Both the position numbers and the translations under genes were made by a program. The notes under the pieces are model-generated. The model was given only the letters and a program-made list of their open reading frames with translations. It was not told the DNA's origin and ran no database searches. Positions 52,651-63,310 of a stretch of DNA of 64,000 nt are shown here, one piece after another (position 1 is the stretch's first letter; each line of letters opens with the position of its first letter). The DNA lies in contig OZ024895.1 in the NCBI GenBank assembly GCA_964017195.1, positions 33,657,834-33,721,833 of the forward strand. Direction: 5' to 3'. This DNA comes from Siderastrea radians (Eukaryota; Cnidaria; Anthozoa; Scleractinia; Rhizangiidae).

Positions 52651-53736
52651 ATGTCTGCAAATTTTACTAACGATTCATCCAGCCAGCAGAACGGGACCTG
52701 TGAAAGTTTGGAAGCTTCGTTTCCAGTTAGAATGACTAAAATCGCTGTCTTGTCCATTATTTTGTTGTTCAGCTCAATTGGAAACTTGCTCCTTATCATC
52801 ATGGTTTACAAGCGAAAAGAGCTAAGGAAGACAGTTAACTACTTTATTGTCAACATGGCGGTTTCCGACTTGGTTTTTCCACTAACAGCTATTCCAATTG
52901 AATTAGCGAAGATGTCAGCGTCAAGTTCTTGGCAATGGCCGATCGGCGGTACTGCAGGGCTGGCCTTCTGCAAATTGAAGAACTTCCTCACGGTTGTTTC
53001 GCTCACTGTGTCCATTCGAAGCCTGGTTTACATCGCGTTAGATCGGTTTGTAGCTGTCGTCTTGCCGATGAAAAATTATTTTGTCTCTTCGAGACTTCGC
53101 GTCGTTGCGATCATGTCCACTTGGATTTTCGCGTTCATCGTCAACTCTTTAGATCTATATGTGTCAGAGTTAGTAGAGGAAAATGGCAAAATGACCTGCC
53201 AAAGAAAGAACAATACACTTCTAGATATAACTTATGGATATGTCCGAATGGTACTTCTTAACATTACACCTTTGCTTCTCATAACGGCCTTATACTGTGC
53301 TATAGCATTTACTCTGCGAAGACAAGACAAAGTTCTTCGTTGCTCAGCGGTGCAACGGAATGATCCCAGAAAAAGGCAAGCCATAAAGATGAGCTTCTGC
53401 GTCATAGCATCATTTTATTTCTTTTTCCTTCCCTTTGTAATTACAGTTCTTTTATGGGAAACCAAAGCTGCAATGTCATGTTTGTTATTCAACATGACAT
53501 GGCTATTCTCTCGATCTTCCCTGACAATTTACTTATCCTCCACATCAAATCCAATAATTTGTTTCACATTTGTTGAAAGCTATCGCCGTGGCTTAAGAGA
53601 AATATTCGATTCGTGTCACAGTAGGAGTCTAAGAACAGGCTACTTAAAAACGAGAGGTCTGGAGGAAATTACTCTTCAAAGGATCAGAGTTATGCCCGAG
53701 ATAGAAGACGGAATCTTGCAAGATATGGAAACATGA
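52651..53736 (+). CDS. Class A (rhodopsin-like) GPCR, neuropeptide-receptor type, copy 1
   Basis: Intronless 361-aa seven-helix receptor. The N tail has N-glycosylation sites (NFT, NDSS, NGT). TM1 ~31-53 with GNLLL; TM2 ~62-86 with NMAVSDL; Cys107 at the top of TM3 pairs with Cys183 in loop 2; TM3 ends ALDRF (a DRY variant, 130-133); TM4 ~147-166; TM5 ~197-218; TM6 ~245-268 with FFFLPF; TM7 carries NPIIC (300-304) in place of NPxxY. The short cytoplasmic tail contains SHSRSLRTG. Such motifs suit peptide or amine receptors signalling through G proteins, but the ligand cannot be named. It is the only intact member of a local three-copy array. An AATAAA lies at about 53,964. Confidence 0.9.
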   Translation: MSANFTNDSSSQQNGTCESLEASFPVRMTKIAVLSIILLFSSIGNLLLIIMVYKRKELRKTVNYFIVNMAVSDLVFPLTAIPIELAKMSASSSWQWPIGGTAGLAFCKLKNFLTVVSLTVSIRSLVYIALDRFVAVVLPMKNYFVSSRLRVVAIMSTWIFAFIVNSLDLYVSELVEENGKMTCQRKNNTLLDITYGYVRMVLLNITPLLLITALYCAIAFTLRRQDKVLRCSAVQRNDPRKRQAIKMSFCVIASFYFFFLPFVITVLLWETKAAMSCLLFNMTWLFSRSSLTIYLSSTSNPIICFTFVESYRRGLREIFDSCHSRSLRTGYLKTRGLEEITLQRIRVMPEIEDGILQDMET

Positions 53737-54800
53737 AGGATGACGGAGTAAACCTTGCTTTCAAGCAAAATTGAGTTCACTTTTCATTATGAAGCTGTTT
53801 TACCCAAACATTCTTGGAACAGAAAGGCAGCCGGGAAGGGTAGCCTGTGCTGTAAGCGTATGCGCGGGTTTTTCTGCGCAGTCGTTGAAAGTGTTTTGCG
53901 AGTTTTGGCCCGGCGCCCCGGCAAAAGTTGGGACAATCGCAATCCCAACTTTCAACTGATTAAAATAAATATAGCGTTCTTAGTATTCGTGGTTCCAACG
54001 CGTTTCAACACATACGAAATCGCCTCCTACGGAGGGCGAAAATCTTGTGCGTAGCTTGGAAATACTGAAGGATAAACTCTTCTGTCTAACTAGAACAGAA
54101 GGGTTCCCGCTGACTCTTACTGTCAACTTTCATTTAGACTACTTATAGGATCTCGTAAAGCTCTCAGGGGCAATGGTCTGGTGCATAGATACTGTTTCAG
54201 TTACCGCACAAAAGGCTCACACAAATTAAGCTGAGTGATGCTAAACATAAGATGTATCGGAACACTTTAAAAAAGGTTTCTAGTAACTCAAGATGAAAGA
54301 TTGCGAAGATCATTTACATTTAAGTTAAAAAAAAACGTTAATGTACCTCAGGAATAGGACAACAAAAAGCATTGACTGAGGTAAGTTTACGTTTATTTTC
54401 AAATTAAATGTAAATTTTCCTTACAATGTTTCAAGTACATATGTCCTTTCGGTATTCCCATACATTTCCTTATAATCCCAAAGTTCAAAAGGTTTCACAG
54501 TTGGTTATGGGCTCCTGTCCATATTATTATCAACGCCGTGGATTTTGAGCCTGAAACCTTCGTTTCAAGATCATACGTCATATGGGTAGTTGACCTCAAA
54601 GAGAATAAATTTCAAACGGAAAAGGAATACCTGATATGAAAGATGCCAGCGAAAAAGCGATCCACTTTTGGAGGTATCGCGTAATACTTGGTTAAAAATG
54701 TTTTACTTGTCCATACGTGAACAGGTATAGTTTGAATCCTGATTCCTGTTTGCTTGACCTGGCGCTCTTTTGCCGGCTCCAAAACATGGATCAACTAAGT
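53737..54800. other. 3' flank of GPCR copy 1, part of the duplicated unit
   Basis: Blocks here match the flanks of the other two copies: 53,950-54,060 resembles 59,205-59,290 and 59,985-60,035, and 54,500-54,690 resembles 60,965-61,360. Frames here are UTR or intergenic. A 12-bp-stem hairpin (GCCCAAGCTCAC / GTGAGCTTGGGC) lies at about 54,825-54,875, just past this block. Confidence 0.55.
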
Positions 54801-56260
54801 ATAACGTCGACTTCCTCCACAGGCAGCCCAAGCTCACCTTTAGCTAGCACTTCGTGGACACGTGAGCTTGGGCCGCTTACTTTTCCTCTGAATGTGATGC
54901 TATTGCCTGCCAATTAACACCAATATAACGACAAACATTGTTAGTTTAGTGAGTGAAAATACTGTAGGATGAGGTCAGATATCTTTTATGTCGAGATTAA
55001 CCCTCGGACGTACAAATCAACTCATCCCCCAATGAGGTACAAGATAACTTCTGAGTTCTGACTCATCCCACTAGGATGCGTGCAGTCACCCTTTCCCGAC
55101 CCCACCCCCCCCTTTTTTTTTCCGCAAAAGGATTGCGAGAAGATCGAAGTGCGAACGCGAGTCGCGAGGAGCGCGTAGGTTCTGAGGGAACTCGGACGAC
55201 TGCTCTCGGTCTATCATGGCATTATATGAGATTAAATTAAGCCGTGCTTAGATAAAATGACATCTGGTACTGACTGAGGAGAGAGTCCTGAGGTCCGAGC
55301 AAAACATGACCGAAATCTCACAGAAACGATGGCTTTTGCATCGAATTACCATTCAGCTTGTATTTTAGTGGGGCAACTTGAATTTTACTATAGCTTTAGA
55401 ATAATCAGGGACCGATAAACCATCTAGAATCCTTTCCCTTATCTTTAAGACCGTTTTTTCTCGAATAACAGAATGTTTTGGAATAAAGGAACTCTTAACA
55501 AAGATATCTCCCTTGCATTTTAACCTACTGTTCTCAAATTTTCATCCATATTAAAGCACCTTTTTCTTGGTGCAGTGAACTTTAAAAAAAAGTGTCTATA
55601 GGTTTGAAACGCGTCTCATGAAGTGATTCTTTGTCCTAAAATTATTCCCTGTTGCCTCATGTTCTGGGAAAATTAAAAAAAAATTCGAATAGAGGAAATC
55701 AGGCTAATTTTTAGCCAGTTTTCAAACACTAGCTTTATTCTATCAAAGTGCATGTGAAAACCTGATCAGCCACGTGAGGTATTTTGAACTTTAATGTATT
55801 TCTGGTAACAATTTGTTTTCCCACCTTCTGTAAAAAAAAATGTGGGCGGACTAAACGAATGAGTACCGATACCACGTAACGTGGAAAACGGCCCACAGCT
55901 GGGAAACAGTCAGTCGACACTAGATGTACATGGTTTATTTTGTAAACTATCATACTGAAACAAAATCATCATGCGGAACAAACAGCTCAATAAAATTCAT
56001 TTAACCAGAGTTTTATTGCCAGGCCGTCAATATTACTCAGACACCTTATTTATCATTTTTATAAATTCTTTGTTACTTTATTATTTATACATTTCTAAAT
56101 GTCACTACAAAAGGAATCCCGCCTTTTAGTTACTTAAGGCGAAAGTACCACCACAGCCGATTATATTGGGCTTAAATTTAATAGTGAATGACTTGGTTTG
56201 TAGCCTAAAAAGTAGCTTGCAGACTTGGCCAAGCTGAAAGTCTGCTCCTCCCTGGCAGAG
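54801..56260. other. Intergenic, nothing recognised
   Basis: AT-rich DNA between duplicated units. It contains C/T homopolymer runs near 55,095-55,120 and only short frames without domains. The right edge meets the second duplicated unit at about 56,261. Confidence 0.5.
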
Positions 56261-56880
56261 GAGGTCATTCCAGGTACCGGCCGCTCAGTAGGGGAGTGTT
56301 ATATGAGTGCCCAGAAATTTATCAGTCTGGTTACGCGCTACAACGAAATTTGTGCGATAAATCTAATGAGCTTTTTTGCCCACAGTATTGGTTGGCTTTC
56401 AAAGTTTTACTCAATTAATTTCCAGAACAACTTTCTTATAAGACTTAGTATGCATCAGCAATGTTTTTCTCCTAAAGCAACGTAATATATCGACGTGAAA
56501 TTTTTCTTGAAGATTTGTCCCACTGGTGGGTAGAATCTTTCAAAAGAATACCGTGGTGGCCATAGTTTAAGTTTTAGAATTTTGATGACATTACATGAAA
56601 CCCAACAATAGAGCTGCTGACAGGTGCAGGGTAATATTAATTAACTCTTGGTGAAGGTGTAGTATTTTTCGGCAAAACAAAAGAGACTGAAAAAATTACG
56701 ATTACCTCCTCAAAGCTATGATCTTTGGATGTCCTTTTTGCAAAGAAAGGATTACAAAGTAACTCTGTCAGTTAAAATGATGATCGAAAGTCATTCTTTG
56801 TTCATTTTGATCGTGCCGTTGAGTGATTACTTTTACATCAAGCACAGACGAAGATCTCCTTTGTAAAACTGATGATTAAA
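56261..56880. repeat. Tandem-duplication module A, copy 2
   Basis: Same orientation as 47,422-48,042, with scattered substitutions and few indels. Its frame continues through SAQKFISLVTRYN to HQQCFSPKAT and extends further upstream (from 56,225). Here only about 225 bp separate the module from the GPCR upstream region, against about 4.1 kb in the first unit. Confidence 0.7.
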
Positions 56881-57581
56881 TTGAATTTTAAGTGTTGCAT
56901 TCTAATGAGTCGTTGTATTTCGTACCAAAATGAAAAACTATTTTATGGTAAAAAAACCAAAAGTAAATAAACAGGGGCATGAAGTGTAATTCAGTCAGGG
57001 ACCACAATACACCCACTTTCTAACTATTGGTGAAGTCAAATATCAGCATGTTTATTAGCCACTCAATCGTGTTGATTCGCTTTTTCTTTGTTTTTGCACG
57101 CAGGGACATCGCATCAAAAATCCCATCAAGTTATTAAGATTTTTTTAGAATTGAGCTTCTAAACGTCAGCACTTAATATGTCATAGCCTCTAACTGCTCA
57201 AACATCTTCAGTTGACATCCTCTAACAGATTACGCGATTGCTGAGCACGTTGAGTACGTTTCTTTATCAAAAAGGTCTCCAATTTTCAAATGCAAGCTGT
57301 CCAACAATGCCTTGCTAATATGTTCGACAGTATTGTTATGCAAAAATGTTATATACAAATATGTTTTTTTAAAGTCCATAAGAGCAAAAAAAAATTATCA
57401 AACGTTCATATATATTAATTCCGACATCAGTACATGAGAATTTTTACTGTTAGGAACTTTTTTGTGTGTATTAGACCATCAAGGATCTACGGTGATTTTC
57501 TGTCAACGTAATACCTCCAATATAGCCAACTGAAGAAGGTTTAATTTTAAAGCAAGGATAAATAGGCGTTTCGTTTTTATC

Positions 57582-58681
57582 ATGTCTGCAAATTATACTA
57601 ACGATTCATCCAACCAGCAGAACGGGACTTGTGAAAGTTTAGAAGCTTTGTTTCCAGTCAGAATGACTAAAATCGCTGTCTTGTCCATTATTTTGTTGTT
57701 CAGCTCAGTTGGAAACTTGCTCCTTATCATCATGGTTTACAAGCGAAAAGAGCTAAGGAAGACAGTTAACTACTTTATTGTCAACATGGCGGTTTCCGAC
57801 TTGGTTTTTCCACTAACAGCTATTCCAATTGAATTAGCGAAGATGTCAGCGTCAAGTTCTTGGCAATGGCCGATCGGCGGTACTGCAGGGCTGGCCTTCT
57901 GCAAATTGAAGAATTTCCTCATGGCTGTTTCGCTCAATGTGTCTATTGAAAGCCTGGTTTGGATTGCGTTAGATCGGTTTGTAGCTGTTGTCTTGCCGAT
58001 GAAAATCCATTTTGTTTCTTCCAGATCTCGCGTCGTTGCGATTATTTCCAGCTGGATTTTTTCACTCATCATCAATTCTTTAGATCTATATGTGTCTGAG
58101 TTAGTAGAGGAAAATGGCAGAATGACATGCCAAAGAAAGAACAATACACTTTTAGTTATAACTTATGGATATGTCCGAATGGCAGTTGTTTACATTACAC
58201 CTTTGCTTCTCATAACGGCCTTATACTGTGCTATAGCATTTACTCTACGAAGACAAGACAAAGTTCTTCGTTGCTCAGCGGTGCGACGGAACGATCCTAG
58301 AAAACGGCAAGCCATAAGGATGAGCTTCTGTGTCATGGCATCATTTTATTTTTTCTTCCTTCCCTTCGCAATTGCATTTCCTTTGTGGGAAACCAAACGT
58401 ACAATGTCATGTTCGTTATTCAACATGACGTTCCTATTTTCTACTCTGACAATTCTCTTATCGTCCACATAAAACCCAATAATTTGTTTTACATTTGTTG
58501 AAAGCTACCGTCGTGGCTTGAGAGAAATGTTCGAATCGTTTCGTAGTAGCAATTTTAAAACAGGTAATATGGAAACAGGAGGACTGGAGGAAATAACTCT
58601 TCAAAGGATTAGAGTAATCCATGAGATAGAAGAGAATCTTGCAAGTCATCGAGACATTAAGGATGACGGAGTCAACCTTTA
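57582..58681 (+). pseudogene. GPCR copy 2, interrupted by a stop in TM7
   Basis: Close paralogue of the intact receptor, same start and same upstream sequence. The frame stops at TAA 58,470-58,472 after LLSST, exactly where copy 1 has the Ser before the NPIIC motif (TCA to TAA, one base). The frame then stays open for about 70 more codons with the expected residues (ICFTFVESYRRGLRE, GGLEEITLQRIRV) and ends at TAG 58,679-58,681. A 2-3-codon deletion lies before TM7. The product would lack TM7 and the tail, so normal signalling is unlikely, although a truncated 296-aa six-helix protein could be made. ALDRF and the disulphide cysteines are kept. Confidence 0.88.
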
Positions 58682-58889
58682 GTTCAAGCAAAATTGACTT
58701 CACATTTGTAGCCCTGGGAGCTGCTTCACCAAAAAAAAAAATGCTTCGAAACAAGCAGTATAAGAACAGGAAGAGTAGCCCGTGTTGCACGGGTCTCCTT
58801 GGGTCTTTCTGCTTGTTGAAAGTGTTTTTTTTTGTTTGTTTGTTTGCGTTTTTACCCGGCGCGCGAACAGTTGGGACAATTCCAACTTT

Positions 58890-59205
58890 CACTTAATATT
58901 TATTTAATCAACTTCCAAATAACATTAATAAAATGAATCTGAGGTCAGTCTAAAACAGAATACGAGATTCCTTGGAATAAGGCCCCTAAAATAACTAACT
59001 ATATATCCACAAAAAGAAAAAATTACAATTAAAAAAATTGCATTAAATTAATCATAATAGAGAGCAATGGAAAAGCTGGCGAGGTGTTCGACTCCCTGAC
59101 ATTGAGAGGTAATCCATTCCATTGGCGGCAAACCCGAACAAAAAAGGAATTCTTTAAAGCTTCATTCTTACTGAAAGGGACATCAAGTGTAAAATGACCA
59201 GTGCT
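58890..59205 (-). mobile_element. 5'-truncated non-LTR retrotransposon (RT C-terminal end)
   Basis: On the minus strand, 59,180 to 59,010 reads SFFVRVCRQWNGLPLNVRES...SPAFPLLS then a stop, the characteristic C-terminal tail of CR1/RTE-like LINE polyproteins. It is followed by an AT-rich 3' region. The matching place in GPCR copy 1 (near 53,951-53,957, ...CCAACTTTCA then ACTGAT) lacks it, so it inserted after the duplication. Confidence 0.75.
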
Positions 59206-59829
59206 CCTTGGCAGTTGATAAAAATTAATATGACATTCTTATTTTCACGGTTCCAACGCTTTTCAATACCCATGAAAACGCTTGCTATTCGGGGGTGGGG
59301 TTGCTTCTTAAATTCTCCGCGCATTCCTGGTACCGAAAAGAAGAATGTCGCAATTTATCCGCAGAACGTGAAGGGAGACGACGAGTGCCTTGTGGATAAG
59401 ATCACAATTGATTGTATATCGACTTCCAAGGAAAATACCCATATCCCTTAGACACATTTTGACACAAGTTTGGTGAGAATCGTCTGCTAAGGTGATCACG
59501 CCATAAGCAGCAGGTGGTCAGGCCATGTTCCTTTTTAAGGTGAAACAGGCACAAAATATCGACAAAAAGCAGGGAAATTTTTAATCGTGTCAACTTCAAT
59601 TTCCTCCTTTTTTGGGATAATTTCTAAATTTCTGGTAAAATCAAAGGTGATGATGTCACGGGCCCCCAGCAGAATCTTTTCGAAATATTGTAATTCAGCA
59701 GAAACCCATGGAGGGGTCCAACACCCCCCCCCCCACCTGGTACCATGGTGTGGTTGTAACTTCCCTTGCTCGTCCAAAGTTTAATTAGTAAAAGCGGCTA
59801 ACAGTAAATTCATGTTTTGTAATGGCTTA

Positions 59830-60018
59830 ACGATTTACTTATCCTCGATGACAAATTGAATTTGTTTAACATTTGCCGAAAGATACTATCGTGGATTGAG
59901 AGAAGTTTTCAGCCCGTGTCGGTGCAAAACGACAACGAAAAACAAGGAAACAGAAGGACTGGGAATAGATGGACGAGAATCTTGTGCGCAGCTAGGAAAT
60001 ACTAAGACTGAGAAATAA
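59830..60018 (+). pseudogene. GPCR copy 3, 3' remnant
   Basis: One frame reads TIYLSSMTN, stop, then ICLTFAERYYRGLREVF and a diverged tail (KTTTKNKETEGLGIDGRES). This matches TM7 and the C-terminal tail of copy 1. Upstream parts of the receptor are missing. The TM7 Pro codon of the NP motif is now a stop. Following blocks at about 60,030-60,310 and 60,965-61,360 match flanks of the other copies, so the array once had three units. Confidence 0.8.
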
Positions 60019-60329
60019 GCTCTTCTGTCTAATATAGCTATTTCAATTACCGCCAAGGAGACTCACACAAACTGTGTGATTTAAACCCTCGAGCGTACAA
60101 GGGCGGGGGGCAGTGGTTGCCACCCCTCATAAGGTTTTTCTTGAATTTTCCCAAGACGAATTATCCTCTACACATGCAGTTTTTTCAATAGCTGTACGCA
60201 TATCCCTTGGACACATTTTGGAGCACGTTTATGAAAACCAGTTGCTAAGGCTACTAGACATAATGCCATAAGTAGCAGGTGGTCACGCCATTTTTTAAGG
60301 AAAATGTGTGATTTCAACTTTTTAACTTT

Positions 60330-60960
60330 CAACTTTATTTCACATTGTTTACAGCATTGACATCAACAATTATAACACATTTACAATCCTTTACTATAAA
60401 GAAGCGTAAAGGAAAAGGAAGTATTTGCACAGAGGTCAAAGGAGCGACAGCTTTCGAGTTGGCCACTGTCATGTTAGCTGTAGAATTAGAGCCTAAGTTT
60501 TCTAAATATGGTAAACTAAATGGAAATTTAAGCTAACTTACACACTAAGTTTACAGTATGTAGATATAAGTACATAATTATTAGGACTAGCACATGTAAA
60601 GAAAGGAAACACACACACACAGCCTCACACAAGCATACACACACATAAGATAAAATATATATAAACTATTTCTTTTTAGGCGAGAAAAGCACAAAATGTT
60701 GACTGAAAGCAGCAACATGTTTAATTACGTCATATTGTTCATATCAATCATCAAAAAATTGCTATTTTCTCCTTGTTCAGATGATTTCTTATTTTGGATA
60801 AAATCCAAGATGGAGGCCAAGATGGCCGCCACCTTGGAAGACACCACAGCCTCAGCAGCGCCGCAACCTAAAATATATATTTCAACTCGTAGCGCTTATC
60901 ACAGGCTTTTTACTAAAGGTGAAATCTTTTAGAAATATTGTAACTATTGTAATATAACGA
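60330..60960. other. Diverged repeat-rich DNA after GPCR copy 3
   Basis: Starts CAACTTTATTTCACATTG, which resembles the inverse of a LINE tail, and includes a (CA)n tract near 60,609-60,650 and a CAAGATGGAGGCCAAGATGGCCGCC stretch near 60,807-60,831 (two CAAGATGG(C) words, similar to YY1-type motifs). Frames here have no domain. Nothing further can be supported. Confidence 0.35.
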
Positions 60961-61049
60961 AAACCTGACAGGGTCCATCATAGGTTCCTGTCAATCAACG
61001 CTGTAGATTTTGAGCGCCAAGCATTTCTGACAAGACAAAAAGGTAGTAT

Positions 61050-61205
61050 GGGTAGTTGTAATGTAATGTAATGTAATGTAATGTAATGTGATGTGATGTA
61101 CGGTGCGGGACGGAAAGTGCGGTGCAGGATGAAAGATGAAAACTTAAGTCCATGCCTGAAATTATTTCCCTAGCGTTTTTGTTGTTGTTGTTGTTGTTGT
61201 TGTTT
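61050..61205. repeat. (TAATG)n and (GTT)n microsatellites
   Basis: A pentanucleotide TAATG array at about 61,057-61,090 grading into GATGT variants, and a (GTT)n run at about 61,180-61,203. They lie inside the duplicated 3' flank (compare 54,590-54,600, where the arrays are absent), so they arose after the duplication. Confidence 0.75.
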
Positions 61206-61369
61206 TCTTCCTTTTCCATTATCAATCACCAGCGGTTGTTTTTGGAATTTTCCATCAGACCTCAAAGTCAACCAATTTCAAATGCAGAACGAATCAGAAG
61301 GATACATGTGAAATAAATATATAAGTGACGAAGCGATCCAAATTTGGAGTTAAAGCGCTTTTTTTGTAC

Positions 61370-62285
61370 ATTGATCAGACAATAAATATGACGTTTCGCA
61401 TACTCCTTTATCATATTTCTCATCTGTTTATTACTCGACAGACTATTTGATCATGACAGTTTTTTTGCAAGCATTTCTTAACAGAAATGTAATTTCCATT
61501 TTTTCTTGACAGTTACCCCTGTCTGATTTTTTTATGGAAATTTGCATTGATCAAATCAATACTAGAATAAAACGAGATTATTGCGTGGGATAATGTTACA
61601 CCACATACACACCTTACACACCTTACGGAGGGGTGGCATCAACCCCCCTTGTACGCCCAAGGGTTAAATTTTTACCACTTGTGAAACTACTAGCGAAATT
61701 TAGTCAAAATTTGTCCATTTCAGCGTTACGTTTGTATGAGAAAACACAATTCCAACATTTTGTTCAACATTATTGATGTTTTTGTGCACCTCCTCAGCTT
61801 ATTTTGTACATCTGGGTGTAGATCGGGGACTCATTTGGGGCTGAAGGCCTTCGATGGAACTCTGCTACCACATGTACCAAATCAAGTCACTAACATATAG
61901 TGATCCTTTCTCCACCTTGCCTGTGTTTTCTTGTGGGAAAATCGTGATACACGCGTGCAAATTGCCTTTTTCCTCAACTGGTTGCTAAAACATGATGATT
62001 CTAATTTTCTCCGAAGTGTGACCAGACATGCCAAGGAGAGTGACCTTCACGGGCATGAAAGTGAGCCAATTCAAACTCATGAGTAAATAATGTTATCCAC
62101 TGAAAAAATTTAAACCTACCCTTTAAACGCAAATGATAAAATGACAGTGATATTTAATTAGGTTTCAGACCTTCTGCCAAGAACTTAGTTTGTTTCTGTT
62201 CTATTAGGTAAAGATCTTTTAGAATTGAGCCCTCAAATTCTTAAGTACTGGTATCCTTCCCACTAATAAACGGAAGTAATTTTTA
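61370..62285. other. Intergenic, nothing recognised
   Basis: AT-rich sequence with no frame of note and no clear repeat. It ends where the TTCA satellite begins. Confidence 0.5.
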
Positions 62286-63022
62286 AATTTTCTAATTAGT
62301 AATTCGTTCATTTTCATTCAATCATTCATTCATTCATTCATTCATTCATTCATTCATTAAATCATTCATTCATTCATTCATTTATCTATTCATTCATTCA
62401 TCCATCCATCCATCCATCTATCCTTTCATCCTTTCTTTCATTCATTCATTCATTCACTCATTCATTCATTCATTCATTTATTCATTCATTCACCCATCCA
62501 TCTATCCATCCATCCATCCATCCACATCCATCCTTTCATCCTTTTATTCATTCATTCATTCATTCATTCATTTATTCATTCATTCATCCGTTTATTCATC
62601 CATTCATTCATTCATTCATTCATCCATCCATGCATCCATTCATTCATTCATTCATTCATTCATTCATTCACTCATTTATTTATTTATTCATTCATTCATC
62701 CATCCATCCATCTATCCTTTCATCCTTTCATTCATTCGTTCATTCATTCATTCATTTATTCATTCATTCATTCATTCATTCATTCATTTATTCATTCATT
62801 CACCCATCCATCCATCCATCCATCCTTTCATTCATTCATTCTTTCATTCATTCATTCATTCATTCATTCATTCATTCATTCATTCATTCATTTGTTCATT
62901 CATTCATCCATCCATCCATCCATTCATTCTTTCATTCATTCATTCTTTCATTCATTCATTCATTCAATCTTTCATTCATTCATCCAGCCATCCATCCATC
63001 CATCCATTGATCTATCCATCCA
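62286..63022. repeat. ~730-bp TTCA/TCCA tetranucleotide satellite
   Basis: Long runs of CATT interrupted by blocks of CATC (TCCA) and occasional TTTA. The CATT-block, CATC-block, CCTTTCATCC order recurs about every 130-150 bp, suggesting a higher-order repeat. The 126-codon His/Ser/Phe/Ile frame it produces is an artefact. Confidence 0.93.
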
Positions 63023-63049
63023 TATTATTGTATTGTTTGGGACACTATA

Positions 63050-63310
63050 GGTGAAACACAAATGGCTAATTTGCAAAAACTCCAAAACTGAGCAGCACGC
63101 ATCATAACTGGTGCCTCTTATCTGTAAAGATCTTGTGATCTTCTTGCAGAATTAGGGTGGTAGAATTTGGAGGCAATGAGACAGCGTCAAAAGGCTATCT
63201 TGATGTTTAAAGTATTAAACGGCCTGACCCCCTGCATTTGTCTGAAATGTTTACACATAAGACCTCTTTTCAAAATTATGGACTGCGATCTTCCAAAATA
63301 AACCTTGAGC
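63050..63310 (+). pseudogene. Decayed LINE reverse-transcriptase C-terminal fragment
   Basis: One plus-strand frame reads NLQKLQN-stop-AARIITGASYL-stop-RSCDLLAELGW-stop-NLEAMRQRQKAI and MFKVLNGLTP. These are the hallmark words of CR1/RTE-type non-LTR polyprotein ends (LQNRAAR, LLxxLGW, RRxxQKAxxMxKxLNGLxP). Three in-frame stops show it is dead. It follows the satellite, which might have grown from a retroposon tail. Confidence 0.75.

Noticed and set aside
62630..63010. 126-codon Ser/Phe/Ile/His frame
   Set aside because: Translation of the TTCA/TCCA satellite, with no start context, domain or codon bias beyond the repeat.
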